A DNA stretch of 40,701 nucleotides from Prevotella sp. (lineage in GTDB: Bacteria > Bacteroidota > Bacteroidia > Bacteroidales > Bacteroidaceae), in contig JAILAA010000200.1 of the NCBI GenBank assembly GCA_024681875.1, positions 1 to 40,701 of the forward strand. Reading direction: 5' to 3'. Below are positions 17,401-25,360 of the stretch, piece after piece. A model generated the notes under the pieces. It searched no databases and was not told the DNA's origin. It saw only the letters and a list, made by a program, of their open reading frames with translations. Within the stretch, counting starts at the first letter, position 1. The number at the start of each line of letters is the position of its first letter. A program made the position numbers and the translations under genes.

Positions 17401-18027
17401 AGCATCACGCAGCACGTCGATGCTCTCGATGTCGTCGGGAGCCACCATCGACGGGTCTACACCAGGAATACCGTCAATGACGTAGTAGGGTTCCATGGCT
17501 TCGCCAGTGCGCAGCGATGAAGCACCGCGCAGGGTGATGCTAGGCGTGCCTGTGGGGTCGCCACTGGAGGTGACAGTAAGACCTGCCACCTTGCCTTGTA
17601 GCATGGAGGCGGGGTCAGAGAAGACACCACGGTTCAGGTCTTTGGCCTGCACGGTGGTGATGGAGCTTGTGACGTCCTTGCGGCGCATGGTGCCGTAGCC
17701 TACGACCACGACTTCTTCCAGTTGCTGGTTGTCTTCTTCCATCACTACTCTCATGCCTTGCTGAGCAGGCAGTGTCTGCGAGTTGAAGCCGATGTAGCTG
17801 AACTCCAGGCGTGCGCCCTGCTTTACGGTGAGGGTGAACTGTCCGTCGAGGTTCGTGGTAGTGCCGTTCTGTGTGCCGGCCTCTTTCACGCTCACGCCGA
17901 TGAGAGCCTCGCCCTTACCGTCTCTCACGGTGCCGCCGATGCGCTGCTGTGCCCATGCCACGGTAGTAAACATGAGGAGCAGTGTCAGCATCAGCAGGCG
18001 GCTGAATGTTTTTGTTACGTTTTGCAT
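14479..18027 (-). CDS. SusC/RagA TonB-dependent transporter with C-terminal OmpA-like domain
   Basis: 1182 residues. A signal peptide (ending TTVAWA) is followed by a carboxypeptidase-regulatory-like beta domain (IGGTVRDGKGEALIGVSVKE to LEFSYIGF), the plug (EEVVVVGYGTMRRKDVTSSI onwards, with YVIDGIPG and AIYGSKAANGVIIITTK) and a 22-strand barrel whose last strand is FIFGVKINF, ending near residue 1019. Ordinary SusC proteins stop there. This one continues for 163 residues: a short linker, a coiled coil (NDEINRLQEEINRLANENEK) and an OmpA C-terminal-like domain (FVIGQSDLANREKVNLEAVA, YGYADKQTGSPERNEQLAQE). The barrel ends in the periplasm, so the tail could reach peptidoglycan. It lies between GH28 and susD in one operon and is expected to import pectic oligosaccharides. 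Confidence 0.95.
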   Translation of the reverse strand: MQNVTKTFSRLLMLTLLLMFTTVAWAQQRIGGTVRDGKGEALIGVSVKEAGTQNGTTTNLDGQFTLTVKQGARLEFSYIGFNSQTLPAQQGMRVVMEEDNQQLEEVVVVGYGTMRRKDVTSSITTVQAKDLNRGVFSDPASMLQGKVAGLTVTSSGDPTGTPSITLRGASSLRTGEAMEPYYVIDGIPGVDPSMVAPDDIESIDVLRDASATAIYGSKAANGVIIITTKSGAEGRTSLTYNGYVAFDRVLKTLDMASASDLRNSGLIGAEQDGGGDTDWQDEVLRTGFSHNHNVSINGGNNTTKYMGSINYMSREGVVRGTGMNRVNARSLISTSILKDHLNISVGLNAMQGRHEGVPMLESTGTDSGKSVLDAMNYFSPTNPVRNADGTWYESYIGSANYNPLSMIYEDNNRNEWKRIQYITKATLKIVDGLTWNTNYSYESSQNTYSWYQTHQTQMDKGFDGRAHRETNLRHNQTFETYGNYDATFNKIHKIGLMAGYSWEERVGNDGFGVTVNHFYNDVTNFWNLAYANNINGITDVTGSSRTKIRNISFYGRVNYSFNSRYMLQATIRRDGSSVFGKDHRWGTFPSASVAWNIAEESFMQNQDLFDQLKLRVGYGVSGNAMGFGAYDAITSYYLQNRPNDTNSFDYTLPNGENITLYSIKAQNNGNPDLKWERTAMLNVGLDFAFLGGRINGSIEYYKKKTSDLIWNYRVSTNIYPLDWIRANVGDITNEGVELMLNATPVRTRDFQWQTTLTLSHNKNSVDKLSNAQYSVDYVDQGNPNIGGISANADTQRIMEGEPLGTFWTYRHAGYDANGNSVFYVGDLEKHKDAEGNIQADTYQDANGQWVTSIPVYEDKANVGCAQPKIVYGWNNTLNYKNWSLSAFFQGVLGNKILNATKAHYSYLGHLAGGKNVLADVVSDPVLRNDANGHIPSDKYLENGNYLRLSSLTLGYTFDKLGGWAQSLQLYATCNNLLTLTNYSGIDPEVNLGGLTPGIDYRETFYPHTRSFIFGVKINFDAKAEKKVAPQTIYVTDNDEINRLQEEINRLANENEKLRNVRVDPPKVITEVQTVTFPYLVNFVIGQSDLANREKVNLEAVAKMMNATPNTKYSVYGYADKQTGSPERNEQLAQERSVNVYDILTKQYGVPASQLIREAKGGVDVMYLDDPQLSRSVVISEVK

Positions 18028-18094
18028 AAATGTTGATTTTGGTTATAATAAAGTAATCTATGAGCTTGATAAAAAATGTGGCCTATGGGGAGCC

Positions 18095-19525
18095 TTACTG
18101 GCTCAAGTCGGCGGTTGTGCGGTTGACGAAGTTTTTGAAGCGATGGATGGGATTCAGCGAGTTGGCTGGATAGTGCACCTTGCCCTCGTAGTTGGCCAGA
18201 TAGCTGTTCACCGTCAGACCGTCGGTCTTCACGCCACTGGCCTGCTCGACGTAGACGCCGTAGACGCGGCCGGTGACGAAATCGTCGCCCTTGCAGGGAC
18301 GACGGTCGTAGAGACCGTTGGCATAGGTGGTCATGCGGCGCAGGTTGATGGTGACGTTCTGAAGAGTAATGTCGCTCACCTTGTCCTGAGTATCGCCCCC
18401 GATGAAGCAACCGTTTTCAGAAGTGGCCTGTATGTTGCTGAACGTGATGCGGCTGACAGCACCGCAACGGCCTTCGGTCTGGCCTTTGGGAAAGCGCCAG
18501 TTGGCATCCTTGTGGTTGCCGTCGGCACGGGGATAGCTCGTCACGTAAATAGGCTCGGCCTTGCCCCACCACACGTCACTCCATAGCTGCAAGTCCATCA
18601 TAATGTTCGAGAACGTAATGTCGGTGACGGTGCCTTCGTCGCGGTTTTGTATGCCAATGCCGCGGTTGGAGCCGGTGATGATGCATCCGGTCACCAGTAC
18701 ATTATAGATGTTGTCCATGTTTTCTGAGCCAATCTTGATGGCGCACGAGCGGCTGCTCAGCGTGCAGTTTGTCACCACGATGTCGTGGCAGGCACCGTAT
18801 TCGGCCCATTCTCGGCGGTTTTTCAGGCAGATGCAATCGTCGCCGGAGGTGATGTGGCAGTTGGCGATGCGCACATTCTTCGAGTGGTCCAGGTCTATGC
18901 CGTCGCCGTTGCGTATCTTCAGATTGTTCAGCAGGTTGACACCGTCGATGTTGGCCACGTTGCAGCCAATGAGGTGCACAGTCCAGTAAGCACCCTCGGT
19001 GATGGTGACGTCGCGGATGAGAAGGTTTTCACAGCCGATGAGCGTCAGCACGTGCGGCCTTGGGTCAAAAGTGGGGTCGGCCAGCGGCTTCAGCTCGTAG
19101 CTATCGTTCAGCTCCATGCCCATGAACTTGATGCCGTTGCCATGGATGGTGCCGCGGCCTGTGATGCTGAGGTTGCGGGCGTCTTTGGCCCACAGCCACA
19201 TCATGCCCTCGCCGCGGTTTTCGCCGAAGGCGCTCAGCGTATAGAGACTCTCGTCGGGATTGCAGAGCAGAGTTGCCGTGCTCTCTATGTACAGCTCCAC
19301 ATTGCTCTTCAGCTCCACGGGGCCGCAGAGGAAGGTATGCATGGCGGGTAATAGCACGCGACCGCCGCCCTCGCGCGTACATTTATCAATTGATTGTTGA
19401 AGCGCGGCTGCATCATCGGTCACACCGTCGCCTTTGGCACCAAAGTCTAAAACGTTATACACCGCTTGGGCATGGACGCCCATTATTGGGGTTAGCAAAA
19501 ACAAAACCCAAGTGAGTTTTTTCAT
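18095..19525 (-). CDS. GH28-family pectinase (polygalacturonase-like), exported
   Basis: A 476-residue right-handed beta-helix enzyme of the polygalacturonase/rhamnogalacturonase type. The start at 19525 gives the signal peptide MKKLTWVLFLLTPIMGVHAQ; a TTG at 19564 lies inside the promoter and is rejected. The mature protein begins YNVLDFGAKGDGVTDDAAAL, the usual GH28 opening. Catalytic aspartates are present in NGDGIDLD (Asp208) and SGDDCICLK (Asp229, Asp230). The canonical Gly-His-Gly histidine is replaced by SSRSCAIKIGSE (258-268), and the RIK motif by GIGIQNRD, as in divergent bacterial GH28s. It is the first gene of the operon with susC and susD, so it probably trims pectin or rhamnogalacturonan fragments for that uptake pair. 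Confidence 0.88.
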   Translation of the reverse strand: MKKLTWVLFLLTPIMGVHAQAVYNVLDFGAKGDGVTDDAAALQQSIDKCTREGGGRVLLPAMHTFLCGPVELKSNVELYIESTATLLCNPDESLYTLSAFGENRGEGMMWLWAKDARNLSITGRGTIHGNGIKFMGMELNDSYELKPLADPTFDPRPHVLTLIGCENLLIRDVTITEGAYWTVHLIGCNVANIDGVNLLNNLKIRNGDGIDLDHSKNVRIANCHITSGDDCICLKNRREWAEYGACHDIVVTNCTLSSRSCAIKIGSENMDNIYNVLVTGCIITGSNRGIGIQNRDEGTVTDITFSNIMMDLQLWSDVWWGKAEPIYVTSYPRADGNHKDANWRFPKGQTEGRCGAVSRITFSNIQATSENGCFIGGDTQDKVSDITLQNVTINLRRMTTYANGLYDRRPCKGDDFVTGRVYGVYVEQASGVKTDGLTVNSYLANYEGKVHYPANSLNPIHRFKNFVNRTTADLSQ

Positions 19526-19561
19526 AGTCATAGTCTTAAAAACAGATAGTGTTTTTCGGGG

Positions 19562-19569
19562 CAAAGATA
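19562..19569 (-). promoter_or_regulatory. -7 box for the GH28-susC-susD operon
   Basis: TATCTTTG on the minus strand matches TAnnTTTG and lies 36 bases before the chosen GH28 start. The -33 element is weak (TCTG at 18 bases). It faces away from the promoter at 19610-19641. Confidence 0.6.
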
Positions 19570-19609
19570 CACTATTATTTTGAAACTCAGAAATAATTTG
19601 CGGGTTTTC

Positions 19610-19641
19610 TTTGCTTAAGTTGGAATAAATGGGTACTTTTG
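19610..19641 (+). promoter_or_regulatory. Promoter for the DUF6624 lipoprotein gene
   Basis: TTTG (19610-19613), 20 bases, TACTTTTG (19634-19641): an exact Bacteroidetes promoter with ideal spacing, 36 bases before the start codon. Confidence 0.8.
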
Positions 19642-19677
19642 CAACATAAACATCAATAGCATGGTGCTTAAAGTTGT

Positions 19678-20982
19678 ATGAACAAATTACATATTGCAGC
19701 TACAGGCTTATTCCTTTTACTGCTGACAGGCTGCCAAACGAAGGGTGTGTCAGAAAATCAAAGGTTTGAAGCGAGCATTAGGAAGGAGATTCCTTTCCGC
19801 GTCGATTCAATGCATTGGATTACGGGGGGAGACATGGCTACGTTCCAGTTCTCCAATCAGGATTATGTGACGGCCCTACCCGATGTCGAGATTAACGCAG
19901 ACGGAACAGTTGTTGTCTACAGTACGCTGACTCCCACCCGCCAGAGTGAAGAAAAGATATGGCGCAATGTAGTGGTGTCAAGAAAGAACCGTCGTGTCGT
20001 CTGCATTGATCGATATATGAAGAATGACAGGACTCATGGCTATGTCTATGTTTTGCAGAGCGAATCGAAGGATTTCCCCACCTTCGGCAAGTACCATTGG
20101 GACGTGAGCGATTCCCACAACATCGAGTCCACGGGTATGGCGCTAAACAGCCTTGATAAACTTGCCGTGAAGCGGTTGAAAGGAGACGATAAGTATGTGG
20201 CACCGGCTTCGCAGGATGACTATTGGGCCTTGTTGTTCCATGCCGACTCCCTTTTTGCAGAGGGTCTCTATGCCGAGGCAAAGCAGCTGTATGACCTTGC
20301 CTTTACTGAAGACCGCTACATTTTGCCGAGTCAGCTGTCAACAGTGGCTCGCAAGATGCAGGACATCGGCGACGATGATGCTACAGTCAAATACCTTAAC
20401 CATCGTGTTCAGATGGAAAACGACTATTATGAAAACTCTTCCATGTGTTCCGACTCGCAGCTGAAAGAAACGTTTGAACTGCGTCAAAAGGCCTTGAACT
20501 ACGATTTGCCGCTAAAAGAAAAACTGGAGTGGATTTTTGAGCGTGACCAATACTACCGCATGCTTTGGAGCCAGACGACAAATATGCATCCCGAACAGAC
20601 AGGTCGCAATGATATGTTGGCAGCCCGTGTGTGGGATACTGACTCTACTAATCTTGTCATGGTGGACGAGGTGTTGACCGAGAGCGGTTTCCCACGAAAG
20701 ACACAGGTGGGAGAGTTTGCCGTGTTGGCTACATGGTTGGTGTTTCAGCATAGCGATTTAGAACATCAGAAGCTGTTCTTGCCGCTGTTGGAGGAGGCTG
20801 CCCGCAATGGCGATATTGCTCCTGCGTATGTGGCTGTTTTGAAAGACCGCATCGATATTCGCGAAGGCCGTCCGCAGAAATACGGCTCGCAGCGGGATGC
20901 CGACGGTAAGCTTTGCCCCTTGCTGGATGCTTCACGTGTGAATGAATGGCGGCAGGAGGTCGGGCTTCCGCGTATTGAATAA
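19678..20982 (+). CDS. Lipoprotein with C-terminal DUF6624-like domain, function unknown
   Basis: A 434-residue lipoprotein (LLLLTGC, Cys19). Residues about 30-165 look like a beta-rich region with no family I recognise (ITGGDMATFQF, LPDVEINADGTVVVYSTL). Residues about 185-260 are helical and repeat-like (ALLFHADSLFAEGLYAEAKQLYDLA), suggesting one or two TPR-type hairpins. Residues about 285-425 resemble DUF6624: WSQTTNMHPEQTG, TESGFPRKTQVGEFAVLATWLVFQHSD, LPLLEEAARNGDIAP and DRIDIREGRPQKYGSQ. DUF6624 proteins have no known activity. It has its own promoter and lies 12 bases before glycerate kinase, so the two may be cotranscribed. Confidence 0.8.
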   Translation: MNKLHIAATGLFLLLLTGCQTKGVSENQRFEASIRKEIPFRVDSMHWITGGDMATFQFSNQDYVTALPDVEINADGTVVVYSTLTPTRQSEEKIWRNVVVSRKNRRVVCIDRYMKNDRTHGYVYVLQSESKDFPTFGKYHWDVSDSHNIESTGMALNSLDKLAVKRLKGDDKYVAPASQDDYWALLFHADSLFAEGLYAEAKQLYDLAFTEDRYILPSQLSTVARKMQDIGDDDATVKYLNHRVQMENDYYENSSMCSDSQLKETFELRQKALNYDLPLKEKLEWIFERDQYYRMLWSQTTNMHPEQTGRNDMLAARVWDTDSTNLVMVDEVLTESGFPRKTQVGEFAVLATWLVFQHSDLEHQKLFLPLLEEAARNGDIAPAYVAVLKDRIDIREGRPQKYGSQRDADGKLCPLLDASRVNEWRQEVGLPRIE

Positions 20983-20994
20983 TAATGAACGGCA

Positions 20995-22083
20995 ATGATT
21001 AGAAAAACTTTGAAGATAGTCGTAGCGATAGATTCATTCAAGGGCTGCCTGTCCTCAAAGGAGGCGAATCAGGCAGCAATAGAAGGCATTAGGAGTGTTT
21101 TGCCTGATGCGAAGGTCGTGGAAGTACCCGTCAGTGATGGGGGCGAGGGCTTTGTGGAGGCTTTCCATTCAGCCATTGGCGGTAGGGTGGTTGAAGCGCT
21201 TGTGAGAGATCCGTTAATGCGGCCAGTTGTTGCAAAATATCTGTTGAAGGACAAAATGGCAGTGATGGAGATGGCCCAGGCCAGCGGATTGACGCTGCTC
21301 ACGGAGGGAGAGCGTAATCCAATGGTAGCTACAAGCTATGGTACAGGACAGCTGGTGGCCGATGCTGTGCGTAAGGGAGTTGAACACATTGTCGTAGGTC
21401 TCGGCGGTAGCGCAACAAGTGATGCAGGAATCGGGATGCTACGTGCTCTTATTGATGATTTTGTTCCTCATGGGAAGTGGGATGAAATAGAGCAGCTAAA
21501 GCGTGTTCGCTTTACGATTGCCACCGATGTCAGGAATCCGCTCTGTGGCGAGAATGGAGCAGCCCGCGTTTTTGCGCCCCAGAAAGGCGCTACAGATAAA
21601 ATGGTCTGCCTATTGGATGAGAGAGCCAGAAGATTTTCCGAAGTCTCTGCCAAGCATTTCGGCTATGACCGCTCTCAAATGGAGGGCGCCGGAGCTGCAG
21701 GTGGTCTTGGCTATGCTTTCCTGCAATATATGGACGCAGATTGTAAGCCTGGTATCCAACTGCTGCTCGAAACTATTAACTATGAACATTTGGTGAAGGA
21801 TGCCGACCTTATTGTCACGGGTGAGGGTACAGCCGACCTTCAGACGCTGATGGGCAAACTCCCAGTAGGAATACTTCGGCAGTCAGACCATGTCCCAGTC
21901 TGTTTGATTGCTGGCAGGATTGGTGACCGCGAAGAGCTGCTGAAGGCAGGATTTGCCAGGGTGGAATGTATCAATCCCTCTGACATTCCACTTGAAGTAG
22001 CTATGCGCAAAGATGTAGCGCAGCAGAATCTCAGTCTTGCTGTCAGTCTGCTTATTCGTGCCTTTCCTCTAAAGAAAACTTAA
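20995..22083 (+). CDS. Glycerate kinase (GarK/GlxK family)
   Basis: A 362-residue cytoplasmic kinase that phosphorylates D-glycerate, feeding it into glycolysis. Family blocks visible are KIVVAIDSFKGCLSS at the N-terminus, VPVSDGGEGFVEAF, VVGLGGSATSDAGIGML (nucleotide/substrate loop, about residues 135-151), IATDVRNPLCGENGAARVFAPQKGA and VTGEGTADLQTLMGKLPVGI. Length fits the family (about 370-380). Whether the product is 2- or 3-phosphoglycerate cannot be read from sequence; bacterial members of this family mostly make 2-phosphoglycerate. It starts 12 bases after the preceding lipoprotein gene. The next gene has its own promoter. Confidence 0.92.
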   Translation: MIRKTLKIVVAIDSFKGCLSSKEANQAAIEGIRSVLPDAKVVEVPVSDGGEGFVEAFHSAIGGRVVEALVRDPLMRPVVAKYLLKDKMAVMEMAQASGLTLLTEGERNPMVATSYGTGQLVADAVRKGVEHIVVGLGGSATSDAGIGMLRALIDDFVPHGKWDEIEQLKRVRFTIATDVRNPLCGENGAARVFAPQKGATDKMVCLLDERARRFSEVSAKHFGYDRSQMEGAGAAGGLGYAFLQYMDADCKPGIQLLLETINYEHLVKDADLIVTGEGTADLQTLMGKLPVGILRQSDHVPVCLIAGRIGDREELLKAGFARVECINPSDIPLEVAMRKDVAQQNLSLAVSLLIRAFPLKKT

Positions 22084-22122
22084 AATCTTTGTCATACTGG
22101 CTTGTAAATCGTGATTTATATG

Positions 22123-22130
22123 TAACTTTG
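22123..22130 (+). promoter_or_regulatory. -7 box for the DUF4827-glmM operon
   Basis: TAACTTTG followed by CACCC; a CTTG lies 18 bases upstream (22101-22104). The chosen start codon is 30 bases downstream. The box also rules out an upstream in-frame start at 22089. Confidence 0.65.
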
Positions 22131-22160
22131 CACCCGCAAATAAATAGTAAATCAACGACT

Positions 22161-22793
22161 ATGAGAAAAGCAATGATGCTGCTCCTGTCATTCGGCTTGT
22201 TACTGAGCATTTTCACCTCATGCCGTGACTACGAGACCTACGGTGACAAGAAGGAGAAGGAGCGCAAGGCCATCCGCCAGCTGATTAGTGACTCCGCTTT
22301 TGTCGTTATCAGCGAGCAGCAGTTCCACAATCAAGGCAATATGACCAGCGTGGAGCGTCGCGAGTTTGTCTATCTTAATAACAGCGGCGTCTATATGCAA
22401 ATCGTACACAAGGGATGTGGCAAGCCCATGCAGGACGGTGAAACCAGTGATTTGCTGGTGCGTTTCTTTGAACGCTGTCTGCTCGACACTCTCTATTTCG
22501 AAAACACTAATAATCCCTACGACGTAGACATCATGAACGTGAGTCGGCAGGGTAACACTTTCACCGCTTCCTTTACCAGCGGTGCATGGGTGAGCACCTA
22601 CGGCTCCGAGACCGTGCCTGCTGGTCTGCTGGTGCCTATGAGCTACATCAATGTGGGCCGTCCTCGCTCTGAAGACGATTACATCGCAAAGGTGCGCCTC
22701 ATTGTTCCCCACACGCAAGGCCATAGTCTTGCCTCCAGCTACGTCTATCCTTATTATTACGAAATCAGTTTCCAGCGTAAAACAGACTTATGA
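22161..22793 (+). CDS. DUF4827 family lipoprotein
   Basis: A 210-residue lipoprotein (LLSIFTSC, Cys21). The start at 22161 is chosen because it gives a complete lipoprotein signal and follows the TAACTTTG promoter box. Just after the cysteine comes DYETYGDKKEKERKAIRQLI, typical of DUF4827, a Bacteroidetes-only family. The central and C-terminal part (FVYLNNSGVYMQIVHKGCG, DLLVRFFERCLLDT, WVSTYGSETVPAGLLVPMSYINVG, ASSYVYPYYYEISF) resembles the FKBP-like fold reported for such lipoproteins, but no activity is known. The stop overlaps the glmM start by four bases (ATGA), so translation is coupled. Confidence 0.85.
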   Translation: MRKAMMLLLSFGLLLSIFTSCRDYETYGDKKEKERKAIRQLISDSAFVVISEQQFHNQGNMTSVERREFVYLNNSGVYMQIVHKGCGKPMQDGETSDLLVRFFERCLLDTLYFENTNNPYDVDIMNVSRQGNTFTASFTSGAWVSTYGSETVPAGLLVPMSYINVGRPRSEDDYIAKVRLIVPHTQGHSLASSYVYPYYYEISFQRKTDL

Positions 22794-24163
22794 CACTCAT
22801 TAAAAGCATCTCTGGCATCCGCGGCACTATCGGCGGACGCACGGGCGACACGCTCAACCCCCTTGACATCGTAAAATTCACTACGGCTTATGCCACCTTT
22901 ATTAAAGGTAAGAAAATCGTTGTGGGCCGCGACGGTCGTATCAGTGGCCCGATGGTGCGCGACGTGGTTTGCGGCACCCTCGTAGGCATGGGCTACAAAG
23001 TCATTGACATCGGCTTGGCTACTACCCCCACCACCGAGCTGGCTGTGCGCTGGCACAAAGCCGATGGTGGCATCATCATCACCGCTAGCCACAACCCGAC
23101 ACAGTGGAACGCATTGAAGCTGTTGAACAGCGAAGGCGAATTCCTTACTGCTGCTGACGGCGAAGAAGTGTTGCGCATTGCCGCTGCCGAGGACTTTGAA
23201 TATGCCCCAGTGGAAAGAATGGGCAGTGTCGTTATGGACGATACAATGAACGACTGCCACGTACAGAGCGTCCTCGACCTCCGGTTAGCTGACGTCGAGG
23301 CCATCCGCAATCGCCATTTCCGTGTATGTGCTGACACTATCAACAGCGTTGGCGGCATCATCTTGCCGAAGCTCTTCAAGGCACTCGGCGTAGAATACGA
23401 GATACTGAACGGCGGGTGTAGCGGCGATTTCGCCCATAACCCCGAGCCGTTAGAAAAGAATCTCGGTGGCATCATGGAACGGCTGCGCAAAGGCGGCTGC
23501 GACCTCGGTATTGTTGTTGACCCAGACGTCGACCGTCTCGCCTTCATCTGTGAAGACGGCAAGATGTTCGGCGAGGAGTACACCTTGGTCTCAGTAGCAG
23601 ACTACGTACTGTCACACGACAAGGGTAATACTGTTAGCAATCTTTCGTCGACCCGTGCCCTGCGCGACGTTACCGAGAAACACGGTGGTCAGTATACGGC
23701 TTCTGCCGTGGGTGAAGTGAATGTCACCACAAAGATGAAGGCTGTCGGCGCTGTTATCGGCGGCGAAGGCAATGGTGGCGTTATCTATCCCGAGAGTCAC
23801 TATGGACGTGATGCGCTTGTGGGCATCGTCCTCTTCCTGTCGTCTCTGGCACAGAAGGGCTGCACGGCCAGCGAACTGCGCCGCACATTCCCCGACTATC
23901 AGATAGCCAAGAACCGTATTGACCTGACTCCTGATACCGATGTGGATGCCATTCTGGTCCGCGTGAAGGAAATGTTCGCCCAGGATAAGGAGGCCGTGGT
24001 CAACGACATTGACGGTGTGAAGATTGACTTCCCCACGAAGTGGGTGCACCTGCGCAAGTCAAACACCGAGCCCATCATCCGCGTTTACAGTGAGGCGCAG
24101 ACCATGGACGAGGCCGATGCACTTGGTAAGCGCCTCATGCAGGTGGTTTATGACATGCAATAA
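22790..24163 (+). CDS. glmM: Phosphoglucosamine mutase (GlmM-type alpha-D-phosphohexomutase)
   Basis: A 457-residue cytoplasmic enzyme of the phosphohexomutase family, interconverting glucosamine 6- and 1-phosphate on the way to UDP-GlcNAc for peptidoglycan and LPS. The start gives SISGIRGTIGG; the phospho-serine loop is TASHNPTQWNALK (Ser100); the metal loop is DPDVDRLAF; the sugar loop is GEGNGGVIYP; and the C-terminal phosphate-binding loop is RKSNTEPIIRVYSE. Bacteroidetes genomes also hold phosphomannomutase paralogs, so the substrate is inferred; the Asn-Thr-Glu phosphate loop and the GEGNGG sugar loop favour GlmM. It overlaps the DUF4827 gene by four bases and is 6 bases from the next gene. 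Confidence 0.88.
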   Translation: MTLIKSISGIRGTIGGRTGDTLNPLDIVKFTTAYATFIKGKKIVVGRDGRISGPMVRDVVCGTLVGMGYKVIDIGLATTPTTELAVRWHKADGGIIITASHNPTQWNALKLLNSEGEFLTAADGEEVLRIAAAEDFEYAPVERMGSVVMDDTMNDCHVQSVLDLRLADVEAIRNRHFRVCADTINSVGGIILPKLFKALGVEYEILNGGCSGDFAHNPEPLEKNLGGIMERLRKGGCDLGIVVDPDVDRLAFICEDGKMFGEEYTLVSVADYVLSHDKGNTVSNLSSTRALRDVTEKHGGQYTASAVGEVNVTTKMKAVGAVIGGEGNGGVIYPESHYGRDALVGIVLFLSSLAQKGCTASELRRTFPDYQIAKNRIDLTPDTDVDAILVRVKEMFAQDKEAVVNDIDGVKIDFPTKWVHLRKSNTEPIIRVYSEAQTMDEADALGKRLMQVVYDMQ

Positions 24164-24169
24164 AGAGTA

Positions 24170-25333
24170 ATGAAACGACTTCTATTCATCGTAGCTGTGG
24201 CGGCACAGATATTGGCATCGTGCAGTCATGAGCCAACGTTCACCGTGGAGGGCACCATAGATGGTGCCCAAGACTCCACGCTCTATCTTTTCCACCGCTC
24301 CATGACAGGCACCGTGCTGCTTGACTCTGCAACAGCTGACGGCGGCGGCCGCTTCAGCATCAGTGCTGCTGCCTCCGACAGTCCAGATCTTTACGTCCTT
24401 GCTGTGGGCAGACAGGGAAATGAGTATCTTAACTTTTCCGTCGACTCTACCGAAACCGTCACCATCAACGGCAAACTGCCTGCACTGGCCCTAAACTACA
24501 GCGTCAGCGGCTCACAAAGCAGTGAGAACATCCGCCAGCTGTCCATCATGCACAGCCGCCTGCAGCAGCGTGTCAATGCCTTAGAGGACAATATGCTGCT
24601 GCCTGTGCCTGTCATGCTGGATTCGCTGCAACGTATGTTGCGCCAGTACAAGGACAGTGTCATACTTAACTACATCGTGCCGGAGCCGCAGAGCGCTGCT
24701 GCCTATTTCGCACTGATACAGACGCTCAGTCATCGCTATATGGCAATCGTCCCCAGTGTTTTCTTGATGGAAGATAGTCTTGATGGCATTGCCTACCGCG
24801 CCGTAGCGACCTGTTGGAAGCAATTCTACCCCGAATCAGAGCGTGCACAGCAGCTATTCAACCAGGTAGAGCGCCATATCAACACGAAGCGCAAGGTGGC
24901 TGCGCAGCAACAGCAGCTGATTGACGAGGGCCGAATCAACGTGTCTAACATCATTGACTTGAGCCTGCCCGATCGCCGCGGCAACCAGCGCACACTGTCG
25001 GAGCTGGCGGGAAAGGTGGTGCTGCTCGACTTTCACCTCTTTGCTTCGCCAGAGTCTGGTGCCCGCATCTTAGTGTTGCGAGAGCTGTATCAGCGCTATC
25101 ACGACAGAGGCCTGGAGATATACCAGGTGTCGGTAGACAACGATGAATTTCAGTGGAAACAGGCAACGTCATCGCTGCCGTGGATTTGTGTCTTTGATCC
25201 CACGGCCTATTCGTGCCGGCAGTATAATGTGGCGGCCGTGCCTGAATTCTTCCTGATTGACCGCGATAACGCTCTGCAGATGCGCTCGTCACAGATCGAG
25301 GACATTGACAAGGCTATCGAAAGCCTGCTGTAG
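24170..25333 (+). CDS. DUF4369/thioredoxin-fold lipoprotein without catalytic cysteines
   Basis: A 387-residue lipoprotein (AQILASC, Cys18). Residues about 22-115 are a DUF4369-like beta domain (FTVEGTIDGAQDSTLYLFHR, TVLLDSATADGGGRFSI). A helical middle (residues about 120-245) is followed by a TlpA/AhpC-type thioredoxin fold at about 255-385 (INVSNIIDLSLPDRRGNQRTLSELAGKVVLLDF, VSVDNDEFQWKQA, YNVAAVPEFFLIDRD with its cis-proline). Where a CxxC should follow the 'vLLdFw' strand the sequence is HLFASPESGAR, so a disulphide reductase role is unlikely. It lies in a tight run after glmM. Possibly a periplasmic binding or scaffold protein. Confidence 0.85.
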   Translation: MKRLLFIVAVAAQILASCSHEPTFTVEGTIDGAQDSTLYLFHRSMTGTVLLDSATADGGGRFSISAAASDSPDLYVLAVGRQGNEYLNFSVDSTETVTINGKLPALALNYSVSGSQSSENIRQLSIMHSRLQQRVNALEDNMLLPVPVMLDSLQRMLRQYKDSVILNYIVPEPQSAAAYFALIQTLSHRYMAIVPSVFLMEDSLDGIAYRAVATCWKQFYPESERAQQLFNQVERHINTKRKVAAQQQQLIDEGRINVSNIIDLSLPDRRGNQRTLSELAGKVVLLDFHLFASPESGARILVLRELYQRYHDRGLEIYQVSVDNDEFQWKQATSSLPWICVFDPTAYSCRQYNVAAVPEFFLIDRDNALQMRSSQIEDIDKAIESLL

Positions 25334-25360
25334 CGAAGGCTGATTAACGATTTGAAGAAT

